Source: Clostridia bacterium
GTDB lineage: Bacteria; Bacillota; Clostridia; Christensenellales; CAG-138
Direction: 5' to 3'
NCBI GenBank assembly: GCA_017525875.1
Contig: JAFXSG010000012.1
Location: forward strand, 1 to 64,000
DNA: 64,000 nucleotides
The notes under the pieces are model-generated. The model saw nothing but the letters and a program-made list of their open reading frames with translations. It was not told the DNA's origin and made no database searches. The translations under genes and the position numbers were made by a program. Below, piece by piece: positions 1-8,938 of this stretch (positions are counted from its first letter, which is position 1; each line of letters opens with the position of its first letter).

Positions 1-2328
1 AAACGTTACGTCCGATTCATTCGCCATTGCCTTGGCGGGCATGGTCTTGCCGGTGCCCGGAGGGCCGTACAGAAGCACGCCCTTGGGAGCGCTTACGCCT
101 GTGCCCATATACTTCTTCGGGTTTTTCAGATAATCGACAAAGTATTTGAGCTCGCGCTTTGCCTCTTCGCCGCCGATGACGTCGTCAAAAGTGACGTCTG
201 GCTTTGAAACATTGCTGAGAACGTTCTTCGCGTCCTCTGCGTCTATCGCGGTCGAAAGTGCGAAGTCGAACAGCGTGATATCGGCATGTTTGCCATCCTC
301 GCTGAGCCTCTGAGCGGTCTCATAGCTTATTATCTTGTTGGCTTTAGCCAGTTTTGCGACGCTGTTCTGCTGATGCAGTCTGACGCAGACTTCGTCGATA
401 TCCCGCTTGAGGTCCGACGGATCGTCCGTGCAGTTGATGAAGCCCATAACTCCCTGCCTCAGGAAGGAAATGCGTTCCTCGGCATTGAGTTCCTCGCCCT
501 TCTTCTGGAGAATGAACACGGGAACGCTGGGATAAGATTCTCTGAGCACCCAGAAAAGATCCCTGGCTTTTGATTCTTCATCCTCAATGTTGAGGAACTG
601 CTTTCCCGACGCCGGGTCTGCTTTGATATCGATCACGGCGAAACCGATCTCGTTATCGCGAAATGCCGCGCTGATGCCCGCCTCGCTGTCTGCCTGGATA
701 AAGCTGACGTTTTCGCAGGTGTTTCTGCAGGTCTCGACGGTTTTGTCGTCGGCAGCTACGAGCACCTTTGATTCGCTTTCGTTTACATACATCGACATGA
801 TCTCGGGGTTATCCGCAGGAAGGTCGACGTTTATTGAAACCGATTCCAGCTTTTCGATGCCGTCAGTAAACCTGTCTGCCGAAAGCAGGCGGAGAAGCTC
901 GAACAGCTCGTCATCCAGGAATGTTTCAGCCCTGCTGCTGATCGTTCTCGCATCGACTTTTCCGCCCTCCGAGAAAAGGATAGAAGTATAGACCTTGTCG
1001 TCGATGTCGATCTTAAAGCCCGTCTCCTTTTCGATAGCAGCAGCATGCTTGCCGATCTTGTTCTTCGCGATCTTCCAGAGGTTATGCACCGAAAGATGAT
1101 TGAACATCACTACGTTGCCGGAAGCGAAACGCGAGCAGATCGCCGCGGGAAAGTAAGGCTCTTTGGTGATCGGGTTTACGTCCTTTTGCAGGGACTTCAG
1201 GATGACCTTTCTTGATACGCACGAGAAATCGGTGAGGTCCGAATCCTCATAGAGCTGTTTGCCCGCGTTTGTCGTAAAAATAAGCACCGTGTCGCGCAGA
1301 GATATCTCTTCGTCCGTTTTGCTGTCCCTGATAAATCCCGCGTCGAGGATCTGCAGGAACAGATGGATGATCGAGATATGCGCTTTTTCGATCTCATCAA
1401 GAAGGATGACGCTCTTCGGGTTTTTCTGCACGAACTCGGTAAAGTTGCCCTGCTTTGAATTCTTGTAAACAGCATCGCTGCCGATGAATTCAAGCGAGGC
1501 TTCCTTGTCGCAGTATTCGCTCATGTCATAGCGTTTGAACGGGCGATCGAGCAGAGCGGCGACTGTTTCGGCAAGAAAGGTCTTGCCTACGCCCGGAGGG
1601 CCTGCAAACAGGAAAGTTGCCGCGGGACGTTTGCGCTCCTTATCCGTCAATGCGATAAGCTCAGAGCGGAAGAAGCCCTGCGAGAAAACGGTGATGGCAT
1701 TATCCTGACCGAATACTACCCGGGACAGTTTGTCCTGGTAATCCTTTACTCTTGCTGTCAGTTCGGCAATCGTCTTTTTCGAGTTATTGCTGTTTGGGCC
1801 GAAGCTGACGCCTTCAGCCGGTCGTTCGCTTTCGCTCTCTTTTTCCTCATCAGACTCCTCGTTATCCCACAATTGCTTAAAGAGCGATTCTATGGAATCA
1901 TTCAGCTCATCAAGGGACCCGGACTCCAGATATGAGTTCAGATAGCGATTCGGAGTTTCGAAGATAGCTGTGAGAAGCGTACACGGATCCAGCTCCGTTT
2001 TGCCTGCCCCTTCTGCATTTTCAGATGCTTTCTTGATCTGTTTCTGCATATAGATAATATCAGCGATCAAGGGATAACCGGGCTTGTTGACGCGTTCGAG
2101 CAGATATCCTTTCAAGTCCTCAAGAGAGTCTCCGGCAGACGGTAAATGCTCTTCAAACACCTTCCGGATCGCATCCATTTCGGAGCTCGATATCAAAAGC
2201 GGGAGCTTCGCATTGATAATGTCGATCGCAGCAACAAGGTATTTCTCAGCGGTAATTGACTTATCGTCATCCTTCATTGCTTTGATATGATCAAAGATAG
2301 ATTGCAGTACTTGGTTGTATGCTATCAT
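1..2328 (-). CDS. Tandem AAA+ ATPase with receiver-like middle domain (partial, runs off left edge)
   Basis: My own translation from ATG 2328, preceded by AGGAG, stays open for 776 codons to the window edge. Residues 1-230 are mostly helical and end in an acidic linker. A ClpA/ClpB-like AAA module follows, with Walker A GPPGVGKT at residues 243-250 (1579-1602) and Walker B VILLDE. Residues about 515-640 resemble a response-regulator receiver domain ([18 protein letters not shown]; a GVMGFI end). A second, FtsH/Cdc48-like AAA module begins at VTFDDVIGG with Walker A GPPGTGKT at 755-762 (43-66), and its remainder lies outside. It is probably an ATP-driven remodelling or chaperone protein. The domain order Clp-AAA, receiver, FtsH-AAA is unusual. 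Substrate and partner are unknown. It shares a promoter with the YbjN gene upstream. Confidence 0.85.
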   Translation of the reverse strand, partial: MIAYNQVLQSIFDHIKAMKDDDKSITAEKYLVAAIDIINAKLPLLISSSEMDAIRKVFEEHLPSAGDSLEDLKGYLLERVNKPGYPLIADIIYMQKQIKKASENAEGAGKTELDPCTLLTAIFETPNRYLNSYLESGSLDELNDSIESLFKQLWDNEESDEEKESESERPAEGVSFGPNSNNSKKTIAELTARVKDYQDKLSRVVFGQDNAITVFSQGFFRSELIALTDKERKRPAATFLFAGPPGVGKTFLAETVAALLDRPFKRYDMSEYCDKEASLEFIGSDAVYKNSKQGNFTEFVQKNPKSVILLDEIEKAHISIIHLFLQILDAGFIRDSKTDEEISLRDTVLIFTTNAGKQLYEDSDLTDFSCVSRKVILKSLQKDVNPITKEPYFPAAICSRFASGNVVMFNHLSVHNLWKIAKNKIGKHAAAIEKETGFKIDIDDKVYTSILFSEGGKVDARTISSRAETFLDDELFELLRLLSADRFTDGIEKLESVSINVDLPADNPEIMSMYVNESESKVLVAADDKTVETCRNTCENVSFIQADSEAGISAAFRDNEIGFAVIDIKADPASGKQFLNIEDEESKARDLFWVLRESYPSVPVFILQKKGEELNAEERISFLRQGVMGFINCTDDPSDLKRDIDEVCVRLHQQNSVAKLAKANKIISYETAQRLSEDGKHADITLFDFALSTAIDAEDAKNVLSNVSKPDVTFDDVIGGEEAKRELKYFVDYLKNPKKYMGTGVSAPKGVLLYGPPGTGKTMPAKAMANESDVTF

Positions 2329-2392
2329 GAGCTTCTCCTAATTGTCTACGTTTTTCACAAAGCGATGGCTGCTGCCGGCTCTGCGCCGGTGC

Positions 2393-2873
2393 TCAGTCGG
2401 CACTTATAAAATCTTCGAGTGTTAACATCCCTTTTTCAAGAGCGAAGAATCGATCGTTGTATCGGTCGATCTGAGTGCATGCAATGTCTATAAGCAGGTC
2501 AAAAGTTTCCGCTCCGATTTCGCCGTCGACAAAGCAGGTAGAATTCCTGTACGAAAGCACTTTATGCTCCATATCCAGCATAAAAGTGCCGAAAGGCAGA
2601 TGGCTGTTTACGTAGGTAGTTGCCATGCTCATATCTAAAAAAATGCTCCTCGCTTACACCGAAAGGCATGATTGATATCACCTTGAGTATCTGCACATTT
2701 TCATCCACGTCAAAAATGATCGGCATTGGGATGTCCTCGCCAACAAAGCCAAGATGAACGATCAGTTCACCTTCCTGGGTGCTGTACTTCCAGCCCTTTT
2801 GATCAAGGAAGCTTAACAGGGCTTTGTAAACTTTCATTGCCCGCATTTTTTTGATTTCATCGTTCAGACTCAT
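2393..2873 (-). pseudogene. YbjN-family protein, frameshifted in an A7/T7 run
   Basis: Two overlapping reading frames together make one YbjN-like protein of about 159 residues. The first half (2873 to about 2643) starts MSLNDEIKKM and reads to GVSEEHFF. The second half continues LDMSMATTYVNSHLPFGTFM and ends LTLEDFISAD. The frames differ by one base, and the switch falls on seven A (2637-2643; T7 in the mRNA), so removing one base restores the family's expected length and pattern. YbjN proteins resemble secretion chaperones and often sit near AAA+ or VWA systems. The break may be a real mutation, a sequencing error or slippage. The gene is first in the operon with the tandem AAA+ gene. Confidence 0.7.
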
Positions 2874-2958
2874 ATGTTTTCTCCTTGTTGATTTGCCGAA
2901 ACAAACACGGGCGGCAAGGCCGTATCAGAGACTTGCTGCCCATCTTGATCTGCAGATA

Positions 2959-2987
2959 ATTATACAGTATACACTGTCTTTCGTCAA
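2959..2987 (-). promoter_or_regulatory. Promoter of the ybjN-AAA operon
   Basis: On the minus strand TTGACG (2982-2987) and TATAAT (2959-2964) are separated by exactly 17 bp. The spacer carries a near-perfect palindrome, ACAGTGTATACTGT, which could be an operator. The first gene starts about 85 bp downstream. Confidence 0.7.
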
Positions 2988-3086
2988 ATGATCATTTATA
3001 TTCGATTTGCTTTGCCAATGCGGTCAGCAGGGGCAGGCCGCTGTTCCCCAGGCAATTTGAGCGGGGAGCACTTCCATTTCCCCGGT

Positions 3087-4310
3087 TCACTCTGCATGGA
3101 CTACCACGCCCCACGGCGGATCCTCATGCGAGTTCATGATCACCCACATCACCGGCACGCCGAGCGCTGCTTCTTCCTTTGGATAGGCAGCCTGACCGTC
3201 CGTAATGATTATCACGGCTATTGGCAGCTCGTGTTCAAAATATGCTTCCATATACTCGAATATCGCGCGGAAGCTCGTTCCCCCGCCGCCGATGGGTTCC
3301 ATCTTTGCGATGTCCTCCCGCGACGCAAACGGCTGCGGAGTCGACACAGCCGCATCGAAGAATGACAGCATCCCTTCGATGCCGTCAAGCTGGTCGGCAG
3401 CGGCAATGATCTCGCTGTATGCAGCGGCAAGCTGATCGTCGGATATCGAAGCGGAGGTATCGATCAGCACCCAAAGGCCTTCCACGCTTTCTCCCGTTGA
3501 GTTTTCGATAAAGGACGGCATAAGGATATCGCCCTGAAAACGTCTGTCGGGCCTGATAAAGGAATAATCGCCGCGATTGTTCTTGATGAAATCGTGCAGC
3601 AGCTGTTTCCACTCCACCTTTGCAGGGCGCAGGATGTTGACGAGCGTTCGCTTTATTCCCCCGGGGAGGCTGCCGGCGCCGAATGCATTGAGTGCTTCTT
3701 TTACATAGCTGTCCCAAAGGTCATCGCACGCCGAGGCGTCGACCGAGCCCCAAGCGTCATGGGAGTCGATCTTGCCGTAACCGTCCTTTGGCAGCGTATC
3801 GCTTGAACTCCTGCCATCATCGTCGCTTCCGGCTTTGCCGCCGCTTCCGGATTTATCCTGTTGCCGGTCGTGGTCCGTCAGCATATCGTAGACCGCTTCG
3901 GCGGTGAGCTCCCGTCCTTCCTGCCCATTGGGAGCAAGGTGCATCACGGATTCTCCTGCCACTTCAAGTTCGCCGATCCCGAGGATCTGCAGGGCCAGGG
4001 AGTTCACCACGATATCGCAGGCGACGTTGAAGGTATACTGCATGAGCCCGCGTCCCCTGGTGCAATGGTGCAGGACGCAGTGCAGGATCTCATGCAGCAG
4101 CACGAATGCGAGTTCTTTATCTCCAAGCTGCTTAGCAAATCCGGGGTCGAATACGATGCGCTGCATATCCGTAAACGCCGTGCCGCAGTCCGCGTAGCCG
4201 ACCGGCAGCCTGAGTATGAGCCGACCGAAAAACGGTGTCATGTTAAGGAGATCGGCCCTTGCTCCCGCGATGCGGACTGACAGCGCACGGATCTCGTTTT
4301 TATCAAGCAC
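3087..4310 (-). CDS. DUF2201-type protein: metallopeptidase-like N-terminus and VWA domain
   Basis: The N-terminal half carries the zinc-protease-like motif HEILH at residues 73-77, as in the putative metallopeptidase domain of the DUF2201 family. A Gly/Ser/Asp-rich linker follows. The C-terminal part is a von Willebrand A domain with an intact MIDAS: DTSAS, GGGTSF and ITDGQ. Such proteins work with a MoxR ATPase, here encoded just upstream and ending at 4325. I chose GTG 4310 because GGAG lies 8 bases upstream; GTG 4319 is possible but sits on the Shine-Dalgarno. No signal peptide is seen, so it is likely cytoplasmic. It is the last gene of the helicase-MoxR-VWA operon. Function by family; target unknown. 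Confidence 0.85.
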   Translation of the reverse strand: MLDKNEIRALSVRIAGARADLLNMTPFFGRLILRLPVGYADCGTAFTDMQRIVFDPGFAKQLGDKELAFVLLHEILHCVLHHCTRGRGLMQYTFNVACDIVVNSLALQILGIGELEVAGESVMHLAPNGQEGRELTAEAVYDMLTDHDRQQDKSGSGGKAGSDDDGRSSSDTLPKDGYGKIDSHDAWGSVDASACDDLWDSYVKEALNAFGAGSLPGGIKRTLVNILRPAKVEWKQLLHDFIKNNRGDYSFIRPDRRFQGDILMPSFIENSTGESVEGLWVLIDTSASISDDQLAAAYSEIIAAADQLDGIEGMLSFFDAAVSTPQPFASREDIAKMEPIGGGGTSFRAIFEYMEAYFEHELPIAVIIITDGQAAYPKEEAALGVPVMWVIMNSHEDPPWGVVVHAE

Positions 4311-4324
4311 TGCACTCACTCCCC

Positions 4325-5437
4325 TCAGAAATGGGTCTTGGTCTTCGCGATCCACTGAGCAAACGCCCTGCACTTGAGCAGTTTCAGAGAAAGCGTCTCA
4401 TCCGCGTTGATCTCGCTGAAGAACGACATTGCATAGTCGGCAGGAAACCTCGACGCATAGGCGCAGACGTTTTCGAGCTCCGTCACGCGCACCGAAGCGC
4501 TGCGCTTGATAAGCTCCGCCGCAAGGCCGGACGTCAGTGCATACAGCTCGTCCTGTTTTTTAGGATAAGTCCTGCAGGTGCCCGCAAAGATCTCGTCCGT
4601 CGACGGCAGATTGCGGTAGACAGCGCACCAGCGCTCGAATTCGATCGCGGTGTCGATCCCAACGCATCCGGAAATGAATTCATGGCACGGTATGAGGCTG
4701 TCGCCGCATCCGGTCGCTTTGATGACGGTATTTACAAAGCTCCAGCTTCTCGGCGTCGGGTACGCGAGATCGGCCGAATCGGGCTCCGTGCAGAGCCTGC
4801 TGCGGTTGAAGCCCACAAAGCCGATGATGCGGCGGTCGACGTCGTTTTCGATCGCCCACTTTTTCCATGACTCATAATCGCTGCGGATGGCAAAATGCAT
4901 GAGCCTGTTGCAAAGCGCTTTCGGCATTTTATAAGCTACGGACTGATCTGTCGTGCGGTTGCCGGCGGCGATAACGATGCAGTTGTCCGGCAGGACGTGC
5001 TCACCGATACGGCGGTCGAGCGTGATCTGATACGCTGCCGCCTGCATGGATTGGGGCGATGCGGAGAGCTCATCGAGGAAGATAATGTTGATAACGTCAT
5101 TCGACGGATCCATTTTGAAGATGAGCGGCTTGAGCCAAACGGTGTACTCGCGGTGCTCGTCCGCGACAGGTACGCCGCGCATGTCGACAGGCGAAAGCAG
5201 GAGCAGATGCACGATGCTGACGTTTACTTTAAGCCCCAGGTTTTCCGCCATCCTGCCCGCAAGCTGATCGACGCCTTCGGATTTGCCGACGCCCGGCGCG
5301 CCCCAAAGGAAAGGCGTAGGAAGGCTTTTGAGCGGAATGCCTTCGCGGACCGCACCGCAGTAAAGCCTGCACAGCAGATCCACGACCGCTCCCGTGCTGA
5401 GATTTGGGATATTCATGCCCGATGATTCATAACTCAT
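4325..5437 (-). CDS. MoxR-family AAA+ ATPase
   Basis: A 370-residue single-module AAA+ protein. Walker A is GAPGVGKS at 46-53, Walker B is IIFLDEL near 112-118, and a sensor-1-like segment reads CIVIAAGNRTTD. MoxR ATPases act as chaperones that load or activate a VWA partner, and here the VWA protein follows within 15 bases. The start overlaps the helicase stop by 4 bases (ATGA) and has its own AAGGAG, so the two are translationally coupled. The C-terminal 150 residues are family-specific lid and tail. Partnering is inferred from position. Confidence 0.9.
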   Translation of the reverse strand: MSYESSGMNIPNLSTGAVVDLLCRLYCGAVREGIPLKSLPTPFLWGAPGVGKSEGVDQLAGRMAENLGLKVNVSIVHLLLLSPVDMRGVPVADEHREYTVWLKPLIFKMDPSNDVINIIFLDELSASPQSMQAAAYQITLDRRIGEHVLPDNCIVIAAGNRTTDQSVAYKMPKALCNRLMHFAIRSDYESWKKWAIENDVDRRIIGFVGFNRSRLCTEPDSADLAYPTPRSWSFVNTVIKATGCGDSLIPCHEFISGCVGIDTAIEFERWCAVYRNLPSTDEIFAGTCRTYPKKQDELYALTSGLAAELIKRSASVRVTELENVCAYASRFPADYAMSFFSEINADETLSLKLLKCRAFAQWIAKTKTHF

Positions 5438-8400
5438 TTCTTGTTCTCCTTTTTGGCTGCGATCTTTTCGTCGATCTTGTTAAGCTGATCGAGCAATGAC
5501 TCGATCTCCTCCTTGTAAGGGTTGCCGAGGTCCAGCTCCGCCTCCGCTGCCCGGCGCTTTCTGCGCTGCTCAAGGATCTGCCTGTCCAGTTCAGCCATAT
5601 ACGCCGGCAGACCGTCGAGCAGGTTGTCGATGCGTTTTGCGCAGCCGAGGGCTTTATCGCCGTCCATCTCCACGCGGTAGCTGCCTCCGTTGCGGCTGCG
5701 AACGATGACAAACGGATCGTCGAAAGTCATGTTCATAGGCAGAATGACGTCAAAGCCCTGATAGCTGTCAAAAAAGCGTTCAGTTTCACACATGCCGTTG
5801 CCGCGAACCGCCGCAAGCAGCGCATCACCGAACGACTCGCGTTCATGCTTATTTACTCGTCCCCGGCGGCTGCGATAATAGTCGTTATCCGCTTTGGCCG
5901 TCGCTTTCAGCTGCTTGAGTTTTTCGATAGTTTCCGGGATCTCCTCGATTATCGAGCGGAGCTGCATGAGCGTGCGCTGACGCTGGGTGCTTGCGATGCG
6001 TGTGCGCTCGATACGGTTTGAGGTCTCCACGCGTTTTTTGATCAGCGGATCGCCGATCGCGAGCGCCTTCACCTCCGCATAGCTCAGAACGGCGTCGGAG
6101 ATATCCTCGCTTTCCCTTTCGCATGAAACGCCCGAAAGAAAGCTGGATATAAACCGCTGCTTGTTCTCGAGCAGCTGCCACGAGTAGCTGTCGAACGTGC
6201 CCTCGGTGATGTACCTGAAGACGAAGACTTCCGGACAGGAATTGCCCTGCCTCAGGAGCCTGCCTTCACGCTGCACCATGTCCGACGGGCGCCACGGCAC
6301 GGAGAGATGGTGCAGGGCGATCAGTTTTTCCTGGATGTTCACGCCGATGCCGAGCTTCGGCGTTGAGCCGATGATGACCCTCGTTTTGGCCTCGTTTATA
6401 GAGGCAAAGAGTTTTGACCGCGCGCTTTCCGACTCCGCGTCGTGAACGTAAGCGATCTCACATTCCGGGATGCCCCTGCGCATGAGTTCGAGCTTGAGTG
6501 CGTCGTAAACGTTGTAGCCCAGGCGGGGTGTTCCGATATCCGAAAACACGATCTGACATGTGCCCGGATAAGCCCTGTAAAGCCCGTACACCTTTGCTGC
6601 ACAGGCTTCCACCTTGCCGCCTGCCATGCGGAGATCGACCGGTATCTCATACTTATCAAGGTCGACCAGCCTGACGTCGAGCGCACACTTGCGTCCGTCC
6701 GTCGTTATCTTGAGGAGGTTGTCCTCCTTCCTGTTGACGGCGTGAGTGTGAACGTCCTCAGCACGCTTGACAAGGCATCTAACGTACTCGTTCTGCATCC
6801 TGTTTCTGGGGATGCTGACGTTCACAGGCCCGCTGTACGAGGGCAGGTTTTCGCCGGTCGAGTGGTGGAAATCGCATACCATCGAGAAAATGGACATGAG
6901 CTCGGTCAGGTTGTGGAACGAAGAGAAACGCTCGACCGGCGTTATCGAAGAGGAGGTAACGTCCACTTCGTAGTTGGATTCCTTCCTGCTGAAGGTCTGT
7001 ACCCACGCATCGAAGGAATTGATCTTGCGCAGCTTCAGTATCTCGGGCTGCAGATAGAGCTGCAGCACGAACAGATCCGAAAGGGAATTTGTGAGCGGAG
7101 TGCCGGTCGCGAACACAGCACGGTCGACAAAATGAACCTTTTCAAGCATATCCCTGCACTTTTTGCAGCCTGCCCTGCGCAAGCCGACGACGCCGTCGCT
7201 CTTCGTGGGAATCGGGATATTCTTGTAGTTATGCGCTTCGTCAAGATAAAGCGTGTTGATGCCGAGGCTGTCAAAGCAGGGCCATGCCGGGTCCTTGCCC
7301 TCGACTGCGTATTTGGAAAGCTCCTTCTTCTTTGCTTCGATCTCCGTCGACAGTGCGAGCTTCGCGCTGCCGGTCGACGCGGCGATCGCTTCCCTTTCGA
7401 GAGCGCTGATATCAGCCTGCTTTTTGGCGATCCAGTACGACTTGCTCATCGGGATCATGTCGAAGGACGAATAGGCCATGTAAATACACACGTAGTCCCC
7501 GTCCCGGATCCTCCCGATCGTTTCGCAGCGCTTCTTCGGAACGAAATCCTTCGGGAATACGGCGAGGATGCTGTCCTTAGGATAGAGACTGCGATGCGCG
7601 CTCACGGTGGCTTCCAGCACGTTGTTCGGCACGACCACAATATTCTTGCGGCTTAGGTCCATACGGTGCATCTCATGCGCCGACACGATCATCTCGTAGG
7701 TTTTGCCGGTGCCGACGTCATGCGCTAAAAGGATATTGCTTTTTGAAAGCAGGATCCTTGCGATCGCGTTGAGCTGATGAGGGTAGAGCTTCACATTGGG
7801 TGAAAGGTCCGGAAGCTCGAGGAAACTGCCGTCGTACGCCGAGGTCGTGTAACCGACAAAGGCGTCGTTGTAGTACTCCGTGATCTTATCTTCCCTTGCG
7901 GGATCGCTGTGCACCCAATCCTCAAAGGCCGCGATGATCTGGCGCTGTTTCTCCTGAGCTTCAAAAGTCTTTTTATCGTTCAGAGTCACTTCGCAGCGGC
8001 CGAGCGAAGTGTAGTTGTAATCGTAGACCTTGACCGTCTGCGCGTTCATCGTTTTCTCGATGATCTTCACGGCAGTGATGTAAAACGTTCCGTAGGTAAA
8101 GCGGTTTTCGATCGAGCCGCTTACGCCGTCCGGCGCTTTGACCTTCCATTCCGCCAGCTCGCTGCTGAAGCTGACTTCCGGAGCTGTCCGAAACTTGAGA
8201 AGCTGCTTGATAAAAGCTGCGTAGAACCTTGCGGGGAGCCAGGTCGCGCCGAGTGCGGGATGGATATAGTCGCTCGTGACCTTAGCGGGGAGCATCGCCC
8301 TGAGCGCCTTGACGTTTGCATCGAAGCAATGCTTAAAGCGCTCGTTCATTTTGAGGGCCATGCTGTACTTCTGCGGGATGTTTCCCTGAAGATAAACCGG

Positions 8401-8685
8401 GGCTGCGTACCAATGCAGGAGCGGCGACCAGCGCGAACTCGATGCAAATGCCTCCGGGTCCTGAAAAATGGCTTTCCCGCGCAGCTCACGGATAAGCTGT
8501 TCGACTGGCAGTTCGGATTCCCAGCTCATCCATTCAAGATCCACAACGCCGAATTCGTTCAGGCAGTTGAGAAGCGCTTCTCCGGCTGAACCTGGTGTTG
8601 TTTCAATAGAGGAAAATCCTCCCGTTCCTTCAGAATAGTCGATGTCATCATAGACGACTTCGCAGGTGTTACAGATATTATTCAT
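5434..8685 (-). CDS. SNF2-like DEAH helicase of the ICE/Tn1549 type
   Basis: A 1083-residue superfamily 2 ATPase. It has Walker A DVGTGKT near residue 325, Walker B LDEAH near 478, and motif VI QREGRLLRQG near 802. The N-terminal 300 residues, with the phrases LGATWLPARF, TYGTFYI and YDYNY, match the pattern of the large helicase-methylase proteins of conjugative elements of the Tn1549 kind. I see no N6-adenine methylase motif, so only the helicase part is present. The C-terminus is charged and coiled-coil-like. The start is ATG 8685 with GGAGG upstream, and it is the first gene of its operon. No relaxase or integrase accompanies it. The DNA-remodelling role is inferred. Confidence 0.85.
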   Translation of the reverse strand: MNNICNTCEVVYDDIDYSEGTGGFSSIETTPGSAGEALLNCLNEFGVVDLEWMSWESELPVEQLIRELRGKAIFQDPEAFASSSRWSPLLHWYAAPVYLQGNIPQKYSMALKMNERFKHCFDANVKALRAMLPAKVTSDYIHPALGATWLPARFYAAFIKQLLKFRTAPEVSFSSELAEWKVKAPDGVSGSIENRFTYGTFYITAVKIIEKTMNAQTVKVYDYNYTSLGRCEVTLNDKKTFEAQEKQRQIIAAFEDWVHSDPAREDKITEYYNDAFVGYTTSAYDGSFLELPDLSPNVKLYPHQLNAIARILLSKSNILLAHDVGTGKTYEMIVSAHEMHRMDLSRKNIVVVPNNVLEATVSAHRSLYPKDSILAVFPKDFVPKKRCETIGRIRDGDYVCIYMAYSSFDMIPMSKSYWIAKKQADISALEREAIAASTGSAKLALSTEIEAKKKELSKYAVEGKDPAWPCFDSLGINTLYLDEAHNYKNIPIPTKSDGVVGLRRAGCKKCRDMLEKVHFVDRAVFATGTPLTNSLSDLFVLQLYLQPEILKLRKINSFDAWVQTFSRKESNYEVDVTSSSITPVERFSSFHNLTELMSIFSMVCDFHHSTGENLPSYSGPVNVSIPRNRMQNEYVRCLVKRAEDVHTHAVNRKEDNLLKITTDGRKCALDVRLVDLDKYEIPVDLRMAGGKVEACAAKVYGLYRAYPGTCQIVFSDIGTPRLGYNVYDALKLELMRRGIPECEIAYVHDAESESARSKLFASINEAKTRVIIGSTPKLGIGVNIQEKLIALHHLSVPWRPSDMVQREGRLLRQGNSCPEVFVFRYITEGTFDSYSWQLLENKQRFISSFLSGVSCERESEDISDAVLSYAEVKALAIGDPLIKKRVETSNRIERTRIASTQRQRTLMQLRSIIEEIPETIEKLKQLKATAKADNDYYRSRRGRVNKHERESFGDALLAAVRGNGMCETERFFDSYQGFDVILPMNMTFDDPFVIVRSRNGGSYRVEMDGDKALGCAKRIDNLLDGLPAYMAELDRQILEQRRKRRAAEAELDLGNPYKEEIESLLDQLNKIDEKIAAKKENKK

Positions 8686-8769
8686 GCTGTGCTGACCTCC
8701 ATAGGGCAGAAAAATGATCGGTTGAAATGCAAAAGACAGCGGCGACGTTTTATGCGTTTGTGCTTTTTT

Positions 8770-8798
8770 ATTATGGATTAACGTTTAGCTTCGGTCAA
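8770..8798 (-). promoter_or_regulatory. Promoter of the helicase-MoxR-VWA operon
   Basis: On the minus strand TTGACC (8793-8798) and CATAAT (8770-8775) are 17 bp apart, about 85 bp upstream of the helicase start. It diverges from the promoter of the Cys-rich gene. Confidence 0.6.
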
Positions 8799-8890
8799 CG
8801 AAACAACGGACTTACTGTAACATCTGTTGATCGATTTAAGGGCTTTGGCGGGGCAAATGCGCACCGGCGCGAAAAAGCGAAAAACACTAC

Positions 8891-8918
8891 TTGATTATAA
8901 TCAGGAAAAAAGTATAAT
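8891..8918 (+). promoter_or_regulatory. Promoter of the Cys-rich protein/pseudokinase operon, with palindrome
   Basis: TTGATT (8891-8896) and TATAAT (8913-8918) have a 16-bp spacer. The perfect palindrome TGATTATAATCA (8892-8903) overlaps the -35 region, a typical repressor position. The gene starts about 20 bp downstream of -10, so the leader is very short. Confidence 0.6.
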
Positions 8919-8938
8919 GAAGCACAGAGGAACGCGGA

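Noticed and set aside
6442..7656. Plus-strand open frame of 404 codons opposite the helicase
   Set aside because: Antisense to conserved helicase motifs and without a ribosome binding site.
5434..8685. Helicase as evidence for a complete integrative conjugative element
   Set aside because: No relaxase, coupling protein, integrase or att repeats were seen around it, so only family resemblance is claimed.
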